NCBI GenBank assembly: GCA_026645635.1
Contig: JAPKMV010000038.1
Coordinates: 1-13,128 of the forward strand
Source of the DNA: Caldilineaceae bacterium
Lineage (GTDB): Bacteria > Chloroflexota > Anaerolineae > Caldilineales > Caldilineaceae
Reading direction: 5' to 3'
DNA: 13,128 bases
Shown here in pieces: positions 1 through 6,109 of the stretch; position 1 is the stretch's first letter; each line of letters begins with the position of its first letter. The position numbers and the translations under genes are program-made. Under the pieces are notes generated by a model that had not been told where the DNA came from, ran no database searches, and saw only the letters and a program-made list of their open reading frames with translations.

Positions 1-34
1 TGAAGGTGCGGCCCATGATGACAAATGCTTTCAT
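1..34 (-). CDS. Probable N-terminus of an unidentified gene running off the window edge
   Basis: An ATG on the minus strand opens a frame reading MKAFVIMGRTF before the window ends. Eleven codons are too few to name a family; the hydrophobic start would fit a membrane protein, which is only a guess. Support comes from upstream: an extended -10 promoter on the same strand lies about 80 bases before the ATG, and a large hairpin separates this start from the end of the preceding glycosyltransferase gene. No clear Shine-Dalgarno sequence is visible, and an out-of-frame ATG 15 bases upstream runs straight into a stop. Confidence 0.35.
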   Translation of the reverse strand, partial: MKAFVIMGRTF

Positions 35-111
35 GGTTTGACTTTCATATTGTTAAAATTCGTGCAATTCATGACCCAAAAGCTCTGGCGGCTCGATACG
101 TGCGTGGCACG

Positions 112-120
112 ATTATACCA
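112..120 (-). promoter_or_regulatory. Extended -10 promoter for the gene starting at position 34
   Basis: Read on the minus strand this is TGGTATAAT: a perfect TATAAT hexamer with the TG of an extended -10 one base upstream. No good -35 hexamer lies at 16-18 bp spacing, as is common for extended -10 promoters. Predicted transcription would start near position 105 and leave a leader of about 70 bases before the ATG at 34. The -10 sits in a short inverted repeat (GCGTGG and CCACGT flanking CACGATTATA), which could act as an operator. Confidence 0.5.
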
Positions 121-172
121 CGTGCGCGCCGATCAGGCTGACCAGCAGCGGCGAAATGCAACAGTAGCCAAC

Positions 173-235
173 GTGTTGCGTGTTGCGTGTTACGTGTTGC
201 GTGTTACGTGTTACGTGTTGCGTGTTGCGTGTTGC
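173..235 (+). repeat. Heptamer tandem array, nine exact GTGTTRC units
   Basis: Nine contiguous 7-base units follow GTGTTGC or GTGTTAC; the variable base runs G,G,A,G,A,A,G,G,G, with no other mismatch. An inverted set of about three units (GCAACAC type, roughly 246-273) follows after a short gap. The unit is a heptanucleotide, like the short tandemly repeated repetitive sequences known from cyanobacteria and some other bacteria. It is non-coding: it lies between the end of the glycosyltransferase gene and the promoter of the next minus-strand gene. Confidence 0.97.
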
Positions 236-273
236 GTGACACAACGCAGCACGCAACACGCAACACGCAACAT
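215..273 (-). terminator. 24-bp heptamer-repeat hairpin just after the glycosyltransferase stop codon
   Basis: Positions 215-238 pair with 250-273 around an 11-base loop (239-249): 23 Watson-Crick pairs and one closing G-T pair. The stem is built from the last three direct heptamers and the inverted ones. It begins two bases after the TGA of the minus-strand gene ending at 276. No U-tract follows, so it is not a textbook intrinsic terminator; it may stop transcription, protect the mRNA 3' end, or be a repeat element tolerated there. The fold is read directly from the sequence; the role is inferred. Confidence 0.6.
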
Positions 274-275
274 AG

Positions 276-3047
276 TCACGGCAATGCTTCCACAAAGAGC
301 GGTGCGGCCTGGTCGGCGTAGGCTGCGCCGCCCGCATCGACGACCGAGGCGCGCTGGCCGGTGACAGGATCATAGAGACCGGCGACCAGGCGGTAGCTGC
401 CCGGCGCAAGCGCCGGCGGCAGGATCAACCGGTGGACATCAACGACGGCCTCCCCGGGCGCCCACTGCGTTGTGGCATAGCCGCCGCCCGGCGTCGCGTC
501 GGACTGGGCAACCAGCGCGCCATCGGGATCGAGCAGATGCACGAAGGCGGTGAGCGCCGTCGGCGGGGCGTCCAATGCCTGCCAGCCCAGCGTGACGGTG
601 ATCGCGTCGCCGGCGCGCGCCAAGTCCGCGCCGGCCAACCGGATCACGTCGTCGAAGGTGGCGCTGAGCGGCTGCGCCAACGGCGGCAAGGTGTAGCTGC
701 GCGTTGCCTCCGTCACCGCCAGCGTGGTCACGGGGGCGCTGCCCGCCGGCGTGTGCAGCGTGAGCCGGTGCGCGCCCGGCGTCAGGTCGGCAGGCACGCG
801 CAGGTGAGCGCGGCGGCAAATGATCTCGCCCGGATGCCAGAGCGTGTCGGACGCAAAGCGATCCGCCCACAGCACGGCCGGCGCACCATCCCCGTCGACG
901 GGGGCCAGGGTGACGGTCAGCGGCGTCGTCGCCTGCGCCGGGTCGCCCGTCAGGTAGAGATCGAGGATGAGGGGCGCATTGGGTTCGGGTTGACCCTCCA
1001 GGTCAAAGCCCGCGAGCATGAGCGATGCGCCGAGATCGAGAGCGGTGGGGTTGGGCGCGCTGATCTCGTCCGGGGTCGCGGGCAGCAACGGCAGGCGCAG
1101 CGTCCCGGCGACAGCCAGATCGCCCGGTGCGTCCAGCCGCGGCCGGCGCTGGTTGTCCGCCAGATACTCATACCAGGCGGCGACGACGCGCACGGTTTCC
1201 CCGCCGGCGCAACGGTCATAAATGGCCGGCGTGTAGCGCAGCATCACCTCTTCGCCCGGCGCCCAGGTGGGCGTGCGGTAGTATTGGTCGCCGGGCACCC
1301 GGTCCTGCTGGCCGACCACGCGCCCGCGCGCATCGATGAGCTGCACCAGCGAGGTGAGATCGCGCAGCGTGGGCGTCTCGGCCTGCCAGTAAAGAGTGAA
1401 GCCGACACCGTCGGTCGCGTGGCGCATTCCCAGCAGCGTAGGCGCGTCGTCGAAGCGCGCCAGCGTCGTCTGTTCCGGCGCCAGGTCGGGCGGCCAGCTC
1501 GCCGCTTGCTCCGCGGTGAGCTGCACCACAGCCAGCAGCGGTGCGCCGTAGCGGTCGGCGATTGGCGTCACCGGCGCGCCCCACGCGTCGGCTACAGCTT
1601 CGACAAAGTCGGTCTGTTCCGCCGGGTACGCATAGACAATGCCCTGCCCAGGTGCAGGCAGCACCGTCACCTCAGTCACATCGACAGGTTTATAGATGTC
1701 GTCGCCCAGGAAGCGGACGGTGGGGTGCTCTGCCCACATGGGCGCAAGCAGCACCGTCGATGCCGCGGCCTGCTCGCGCAGCCAGGCTACGGCATCGACC
1801 TTGTCGGCGTCATAGGCATAGTAGACCTCAGGCGCATCGGCAAAGCGCACAAAGTAGTCGTAGACGGCGATCGCACCGCTGGCTGTGATCAGTGCTGCGG
1901 CCCGGCGGCCTAGCCGGGGCCATGTGGCGATCCAGGTCAGCCCCAGCCCGGCTGCCAGCATCACCGCGGGGATGGCGGGGAGCGTGCGCGAGAAATTGGG
2001 CGGTGCATCGCTCAGGATCGACGGCAGCAGCATGACGGCTCCCCACAGGGCAAAGAGCACCAGCGCATCGCGATCCGGGTCGGGGCGCACCGCGCCGCGA
2101 TTGGCCAAACGCCGCGCCCAGACCACCAACCCGATGTAGAAGGGGACAAGCATGAACCAGTCGAAGACAGGCCGCCCTGGAATACCGTGAATCCATGCCG
2201 GGTCGCCGAAAAAGCTGAACATGCCCAGCACGCGCAGGGTGTGATCCAGCAGGGTCTGCCAGGGCGCAGCGCCGCCGCTCACCCGCTCGGCAAAGACCGA
2301 AACCTCCGCCGCATGGCCGAAGAAGAACTCCGGGTGGCGCCAGAATTCCAGCCCGAGCGGCAGGAAGACCATGAAGGCCGCCAGACCGACGATGCCCGCG
2401 CCCGCCAGCGGGTTGTCCCAGCCAAAGCGGCGGCGGTCGGTGCGGCGCCAGAGCATGTAAAGCGCATAGCCGAGCACGATGAAGGGCGTAAAGCGGCCCG
2501 TGGGGTTTGCCCACACGCCAAGACCGGCCAGGAGACCGCTGAGCACCAACGCGAGCAGCCGGGTGCGCCGCGTGCCATCACCCAGACCCAGCCAGAGCGC
2601 GGCAAAAAGACCGCAGTAGATCAGCGGCATCAGGATGACGCGGATGCCATAATGGCTGAAGTGGATGTGCCAGAGGCTGACGGTAAGCGCCAGCGCGGTG
2701 GTGGTCGCCAGCGTGCGGCTATCGCGGCGAAAGAGCAGGCGCACCATCACATAGAGCGCGGCTACGGTGAGCGCACCGGCCAGGGCGGAAACCAGCCGCA
2801 GCGTGTAGAGATTCAGGCCAAAGAGCGCACCGACTCCAGCCTGCAAATAAGAGTAGAGCGGCTCGCGTCCGGCATTGGTCGGCAGAAAGAGCGGGCGGTT
2901 GCCGGCCAGAATCTGTTCGGCGTCGATGGCGTTGAACGCTTCATCGAACTGAGGGCCGGGAGGCACGACGCCCAGTTGATAGAAGCGCAGCGCTCCCGCC
3001 AGCAGGAGGAGAGCGGCCAGGATCAGCCAGTCATATCGTGTTCTCAC
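276..3047 (-). CDS. GT39/ArnT-like polytopic membrane glycosyltransferase with C-terminal beta-sandwich modules
   Basis: A 923-aa membrane protein of the dolichol-phosphate-mannosyltransferase/ArnT superfamily (PMT_2-like). Such enzymes take a sugar from a polyprenyl-phosphate donor and transfer it to lipid or protein outside the membrane. After a first membrane helix (about residues 8-20) comes the external loop with an Asp-Glu pair (FDEAFNAIDAEQIL, D35-E36), the expected catalytic site; about ten hydrophobic segments follow to residue 400. Residues about 400-520 are soluble. The tail has three beta-sandwich modules (about 527-650, 670-790 and 796-920); the first and third share a pattern of LxWQA, an LxQLID or FVHLLD strand, QxD, PG, WAPGE. 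Start is GTG; a stop lies just upstream in frame, so no longer start exists. AAGGGTGA repeats act as ribosome-binding region. Acceptor and sugar are unknown. It follows the thioredoxin-fold gene by 28 bases, likely as one transcript. Confidence 0.88.
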   Translation of the reverse strand: MRTRYDWLILAALLLLAGALRFYQLGVVPPGPQFDEAFNAIDAEQILAGNRPLFLPTNAGREPLYSYLQAGVGALFGLNLYTLRLVSALAGALTVAALYVMVRLLFRRDSRTLATTTALALTVSLWHIHFSHYGIRVILMPLIYCGLFAALWLGLGDGTRRTRLLALVLSGLLAGLGVWANPTGRFTPFIVLGYALYMLWRRTDRRRFGWDNPLAGAGIVGLAAFMVFLPLGLEFWRHPEFFFGHAAEVSVFAERVSGGAAPWQTLLDHTLRVLGMFSFFGDPAWIHGIPGRPVFDWFMLVPFYIGLVVWARRLANRGAVRPDPDRDALVLFALWGAVMLLPSILSDAPPNFSRTLPAIPAVMLAAGLGLTWIATWPRLGRRAAALITASGAIAVYDYFVRFADAPEVYYAYDADKVDAVAWLREQAAASTVLLAPMWAEHPTVRFLGDDIYKPVDVTEVTVLPAPGQGIVYAYPAEQTDFVEAVADAWGAPVTPIADRYGAPLLAVVQLTAEQAASWPPDLAPEQTTLARFDDAPTLLGMRHATDGVGFTLYWQAETPTLRDLTSLVQLIDARGRVVGQQDRVPGDQYYRTPTWAPGEEVMLRYTPAIYDRCAGGETVRVVAAWYEYLADNQRRPRLDAPGDLAVAGTLRLPLLPATPDEISAPNPTALDLGASLMLAGFDLEGQPEPNAPLILDLYLTGDPAQATTPLTVTLAPVDGDGAPAVLWADRFASDTLWHPGEIICRRAHLRVPADLTPGAHRLTLHTPAGSAPVTTLAVTEATRSYTLPPLAQPLSATFDDVIRLAGADLARAGDAITVTLGWQALDAPPTALTAFVHLLDPDGALVAQSDATPGGGYATTQWAPGEAVVDVHRLILPPALAPGSYRLVAGLYDPVTGQRASVVDAGGAAYADQAAPLFVEALP

Positions 3048-3078
3048 CCTTTCACCCTTTCATCCCCTCACCCTGTCA
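3044..3078 (-). repeat. Octamer array bridging one stop codon and the next start codon
   Basis: Plus-strand units TCACCCTT, TCACCCTT, TCATCCCC, TCACCCTG and a final TCA recur every 8 bases exactly (3044, 3052, 3060, 3068, 3076). On the coding (minus) strand this is a TGA every 8 bases. The first TGA is the stop codon of the thioredoxin-fold gene; the last overlaps the GTG start of the glycosyltransferase as GTGA. Since 8 is not a multiple of 3, the TGAs fall in all three frames. The GGGTGA units also supply the purine-rich sequence ahead of the GTG. Confidence 0.9.
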
Positions 3079-3597
3079 GACAACCCCCTCCGCCGCCTCC
3101 GGGCAAACCCCCGCAACGAGGGCAGACACGGCGCCGGCGAGATCCTTGCCCTGGTGGATGCCCCGGATCGCGCCCTGGCTGTCGAGCAGCACGGCCAGCG
3201 GCGCGCGATCGACGCCCTTGGCGCCATACGCGTTCGACACCTTGCCGTCCCAGTCGGTGAGGATGACGATGTAATCGGCGGCGTCCAACCCAGCGGGCAT
3301 GACCGCCGCGGCCTTCGTGTACTGCGCCTTCATCACCGCCTCCGCCGCCGTGCGCAGAAAGACGGGCACCACGCTCATGTTGACCACGCTGGCGATGCGC
3401 AGGTGGGCGGCGTCGGGGCAGCGCGCCCGCACGGCTTCCTGCATCGCCTGCACCTGGTCGACCGAGTTCTGGTCGTGGAAGACGAGGAGCAGGGCCGAAC
3501 CGTCGTCGTTGCTGCGGCGCACAGTGCGACCGGAGCCGATTGCCTGAAGGGTGAAGTCTGGGGCCAGCGCGCCCAGAGTCAGATTTGGTTTGACCAT
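3076..3597 (-). CDS. Thioredoxin-fold (AhpC/TSA- or YtfJ-like) protein lacking active-site cysteines
   Basis: A 173-aa protein opening with LGALAPDFTLQAI, the usual entry to the peroxiredoxin/thioredoxin fold, followed by a strand (ALLLVFHD, about 35-42) where an active-site Cys or CxxC would come next. The sequence there is HDQNSVDQVQ, with no cysteine; only C60 and C165 exist. Later parts fit the fold: SVVNMSVVPVF, then DYIVILTDWDGKVSNAYG, then LAVLLDSQGAIRG. This layout recalls YtfJ-like Cys-less proteins. A redox catalyst is therefore unlikely; a binding or scaffold role is inferred. The start is the ATG at 3597, preceded by AGGAG nine bases away; a TTG-initiated extension upstream looks non-coding. 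There is no signal peptide, so it is probably cytoplasmic. It leads the glycosyltransferase gene in an apparent two-gene operon. Confidence 0.8.
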   Translation of the reverse strand: MVKPNLTLGALAPDFTLQAIGSGRTVRRSNDDGSALLLVFHDQNSVDQVQAMQEAVRARCPDAAHLRIASVVNMSVVPVFLRTAAEAVMKAQYTKAAAVMPAGLDAADYIVILTDWDGKVSNAYGAKGVDRAPLAVLLDSQGAIRGIHQGKDLAGAVSALVAGVCPEAAEGVV

Positions 3598-3606
3598 CGT
3601 GCCGAT

Positions 3607-3611
3607 CTCCT
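3607..3611 (-). promoter_or_regulatory. Shine-Dalgarno site fixing the start of the thioredoxin-fold gene
   Basis: AGGAG on the minus strand, nine bases before the ATG at 3597. It selects this ATG over the upstream TTG at 3702, which would add 35 residues (many Arg, Asn and Cys) unlike the family N-terminus. Confidence 0.75.
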
Positions 3612-3663
3612 GCCGTCGATAGTTCCCTGCGCCGGATGAAGCCATACAGCAAGGGAAGCCGCG

Positions 3664-3700
3664 TTGCGCACAATTTCGCGCAACTCTGGTAAGATTGTGC
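3664..3700. promoter_or_regulatory. Inverted repeats in the divergent promoter region (putative operator)
   Basis: This AT-richer gap between two divergent genes carries two nested perfect inverted repeats: TTGCGC (3664-3669) with GCGCAA (3678-3683), and GCACAAT (3668-3674) with ATTGTGC (3694-3700). For the plus-strand gene an extended -10 (TGGTAAGAT, 3687-3695) lies inside the second repeat, so a bound regulator would cover it; the start would fall near 3702. Other weak hexamers exist on both strands (TTGAGA-18-TTGTAT plus, TACAAT minus at 3731-3726). The repeats are certain; operator function is inferred. Confidence 0.4.
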
Positions 3701-3749
3701 AATTGAGAACAACCAAACGGTTTCCATTGTATGCGATGTGGTGAGAATT

Positions 3750-6020
3750 ATGTGGCATTTTACTAACAATGATCGAGAACGTGTGCGCCCCGCCAACGTT
3801 GATCATGGGGCATTTGTGCGCACCGCCTGGCGCGTGGCGTTGGCCGTTTCGCTGGCGCTGCCCGTGGCGCTGCTGGGGCAGGGCGGCTTCGCCATGACCC
3901 CGGCCGTCTATGCCCAGCAGGCCGACGGCGTGCTGGCAGTCGTCAATGTGGCCGATGCCCCCTTGCTTGCCGAACCGGGCGGTGCGCGCGTCGGCGCGCT
4001 GGCGTTGGGCAGCGTCGTCACCGCGGTGCGGCGCACGGCAGACGGCCAAATGGTTGAGGTCGTTACCGAAACGGGCGTCAGCGGTTGGGTAAACAGCACG
4101 TCCCTGGTGGCCTTTGGCCTCGACGGGCTGCCTGCAGTGGGCGCGGTGGAGCAGAGCGCAGATGCAACAGCCACTGTGCCGGCAGCCACCAGTGCGCCGG
4201 CTACGGCTACCTCAGCGCCCAGCCCGACAGCAACCCAAACGCCCACGCCTGCACCGACTGCGACGCCTCTGCCGACGGCCTCGCCTACCGCGCTGCCGTC
4301 GCCCACGCCCCGCCCGGTGGCTGCCGCAGCGACAGCGAGTGCAAACACGGGCGGGCAGTTGGCCGTCGTGGGCATGGAGGGGACGACGCTCTACGACGCA
4401 CCGGACGGCGCGGCTGTGGCGCAGCTTGCTCCCGCCGACACGCTCACCGTGATCGCCCGCGACGCGTCCGGCGCCTGGCTCTACGCAACCCACGCCAGCG
4501 GCGACAAGGGCTGGACCGCTGCCGCTGATCTGGTTGTCTTCGGTGTGGACAGCTTGCCGGTGCTGGGCGCCGCGCCCGCCGCATCGGCTGAAGCCACGCC
4601 CACCGCTGCCACGCCCACTGGCGACGCCACGATTCCAGCGCCTGCGGAGACGGCTGCCACGGCGCCCACCAGCGCAGCCACCGCCTCACCCGCCAGCGAC
4701 ACAACGGCTGCCGGCCAGGTCACAGCGCAGGTGAACGCGGAAGGCGTGCGGCTCAACGTGCGCTCCGGCCCCGGCGCCAGCTATCGCGTGGTGGGCAAGG
4801 CCGCAGACGGTGAAACGCTGACTGCCGTCGGCCGCAACGACGCCGGCGATTGGGTGCGCGTGGCGCGCGCCGATTTGCCCGGCGGCGAGGGCTGGGTGGC
4901 CGCTGCCTTTGTGGTGCTCGATCAACCTGTCGATGTCCTGCCTGTGGTTGCAGCGGATGCGGCGCCGGCAGCCACACCGGCTGCGCCCGCAGCGTCGACG
5001 ACATCCGCCGCTGTGAACACGCCGACCCGTGCGCCGGCCGTGCTGGCCACGCCCACGGCGACGTCCGTCGCCCGCACCAGCCCCACCGGGCTGAGCGGCA
5101 AGCTGGCCTTCATGGACGGTCTCGGCGGCATCTTCCTCTACGAGTTTTCGACCGGCGCGGTGCGCCGTCTCACCAGCGGCTACGACCCGGAACTGAGTCC
5201 CGACGGCCGTCAGGTGGCCTTCACCCGCGGCGGCAACGACAACAACATCTACGTGATCAACGTGGACGGCAGCGGCGAGCGCGAGGTCTACGGCGAGGGT
5301 GAGCTGCTGCGCGCGCCGAAGTGGAGTCCCGACGGCCAGCGAATCGTCTTCAGCCGCTACGCAGGCGACTACCGCTGTTTCGACACCGAGTTCTTCGGCT
5401 GCGTGACGATCAAGCAGTTGCAGGCGCAGTTCCCGCAGATCCCGCCGATGTTCCTCTACCGGCTGCTCGACGGCGCCGAGCGCATCTCGCTGCCCAACTT
5501 CAACATTTCGCGTGTCAACCTGGACGGCACCGGCTTCCGCGACATCAACGCGCTGGATTCGGGCGTCGCGCCCGACTGGAACGAAGCGGGCATCGTCTAC
5601 CAGTCCAAGGCCGGCCTCGAGGTGACCCAGGACACCGACGACGGCCAGACCGAGGCGGTCTTCCAGGAAGATTGGGACTGGGACCCGGACTGGCAGCCCA
5701 ACGGCGGGCGCATCCTCTTCCAGTCCAAGGAAGGGCCGCACTGGGAAATCTGGAGCATCACCCCGGACGGCGGCGGCATCGTTGCGTTGACGCGGCCGGT
5801 GACGACGCTGGTGGACGAGTTGCCGAGCAACGTGGCGCCGGCCTGGTCGCCCGACGGCCAGCACATCGCCTATGTGAGCAACCGCGACGCCGACAACAGC
5901 GCTGGCCCCTGGCGCATCTGGGTGATGAACGCTGACGGCAGCAATCAACGCCCGCTTGACATCGACATCCCGATGGAGTACACCTTTGCCGTGGAGCAAA
6001 TGGTAAGCTGGGGGAAGTGA
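3750..6020 (+). CDS. Secreted triple-SH3 and TolB-like (PD40) beta-propeller protein
   Basis: A 756-aa exported protein of unknown exact function. Residues about 21-56 form a signal peptide: a positive region (VRTAWR), a hydrophobic core, then AVYAQQ, with cleavage likely after YAQ. Three bacterial SH3-like domains follow (about 60-124, 202-266, 324-391); the third has the classic VRLNVRSGPG motif. The first two are close copies, each ending in FG(L/V)DxLP. Linkers of Ala, Thr and Pro (TPTPAPTATP type) join them. Residues about 451-756 hold PD40/TolB-like propeller repeats with the SPDG motif (LSPDGRQVAF, WSPDGQRIVF, WSPDGQHIAY) and related WQPNGGRILF. A 50-residue insertion (about 545-595) with two Cys splits the blades. 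It probably binds cell-wall glycan or protein at the surface. The start is uncertain: the ATG follows GGTGAG by four bases, but in-frame GTGs at 3738 and 3741 are possible. It is the only plus-strand gene here. Confidence 0.88.
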   Translation: MWHFTNNDRERVRPANVDHGAFVRTAWRVALAVSLALPVALLGQGGFAMTPAVYAQQADGVLAVVNVADAPLLAEPGGARVGALALGSVVTAVRRTADGQMVEVVTETGVSGWVNSTSLVAFGLDGLPAVGAVEQSADATATVPAATSAPATATSAPSPTATQTPTPAPTATPLPTASPTALPSPTPRPVAAAATASANTGGQLAVVGMEGTTLYDAPDGAAVAQLAPADTLTVIARDASGAWLYATHASGDKGWTAAADLVVFGVDSLPVLGAAPAASAEATPTAATPTGDATIPAPAETAATAPTSAATASPASDTTAAGQVTAQVNAEGVRLNVRSGPGASYRVVGKAADGETLTAVGRNDAGDWVRVARADLPGGEGWVAAAFVVLDQPVDVLPVVAADAAPAATPAAPAASTTSAAVNTPTRAPAVLATPTATSVARTSPTGLSGKLAFMDGLGGIFLYEFSTGAVRRLTSGYDPELSPDGRQVAFTRGGNDNNIYVINVDGSGEREVYGEGELLRAPKWSPDGQRIVFSRYAGDYRCFDTEFFGCVTIKQLQAQFPQIPPMFLYRLLDGAERISLPNFNISRVNLDGTGFRDINALDSGVAPDWNEAGIVYQSKAGLEVTQDTDDGQTEAVFQEDWDWDPDWQPNGGRILFQSKEGPHWEIWSITPDGGGIVALTRPVTTLVDELPSNVAPAWSPDGQHIAYVSNRDADNSAGPWRIWVMNADGSNQRPLDIDIPMEYTFAVEQMVSWGK

Positions 6021-6070
6021 TGAGGTGAGGGGGTGAGGGAGGTGAGGGGGTGACGCCCTCTCACCTCATC
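6019..6070. terminator. Hairpin between convergent genes, probable bidirectional terminator
   Basis: Positions 6019-6033 pair with 6056-6070: 15 pairs, one of them G-T, with a 22-base G-rich loop. The left arm begins inside the TGA stop of the SH3/propeller gene; the other side runs into the octamer array touching the stop of the convergent DUF2079 gene. No long U-run follows on either strand, so the terminator role rests on stem strength and position. Runs of four and five G on the plus strand might also form a quadruplex. Confidence 0.55.
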
Positions 6071-6109
6071 ACCCTCTCACCCTCTCACCCTCTCACCCTC
6101 TCACCCTCA
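6070..6109 (+). repeat. CACCCTCT octamer array at the convergent gene ends
   Basis: Four exact CACCCTCT units (6070-6101) and a partial fifth (CACCCTCA) whose last three bases are the stop codon of the minus-strand DUF2079 gene. The unit resembles the TCACCCTT octamer at 3044-3078; both give a TGA on the minus strand every 8 bases, cycling through all frames. The plus-strand side (6018-6053) likewise carries TGA in all three frames. Confidence 0.95.

Noticed and set aside
173..273. CRISPR array
   Set aside because: Units are 7 bases with no spacers; this is a simple tandem array with an inverted copy.
432..1913. 493-aa open frame antisense to the glycosyltransferase gene
   Set aside because: Arg, Gln and Gly-rich composition with no domain; it mirrors the real minus-strand gene, as expected in GC-rich DNA.
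2187..3260. 357-aa plus-strand open frame across the glycosyltransferase start and the octamer array
   Set aside because: Antisense shadow of two genes with clear family motifs; low-complexity composition.
3076..3597. Functional peroxiredoxin
   Set aside because: No cysteine at the peroxidatic position, so only the fold is claimed.
3598..3702. N-terminal extension of the thioredoxin-fold protein from the TTG at 3702
   Set aside because: It has no matching family N-terminus, crosses the inverted repeats, and a good AGGAG precedes the ATG at 3597.
4686..5999. 437-aa minus-strand open frame opposite the SH3/propeller gene
   Set aside because: The plus frame has a signal peptide, SH3 and PD40 motifs; the antisense frame is Val, Ala and Arg-rich noise.
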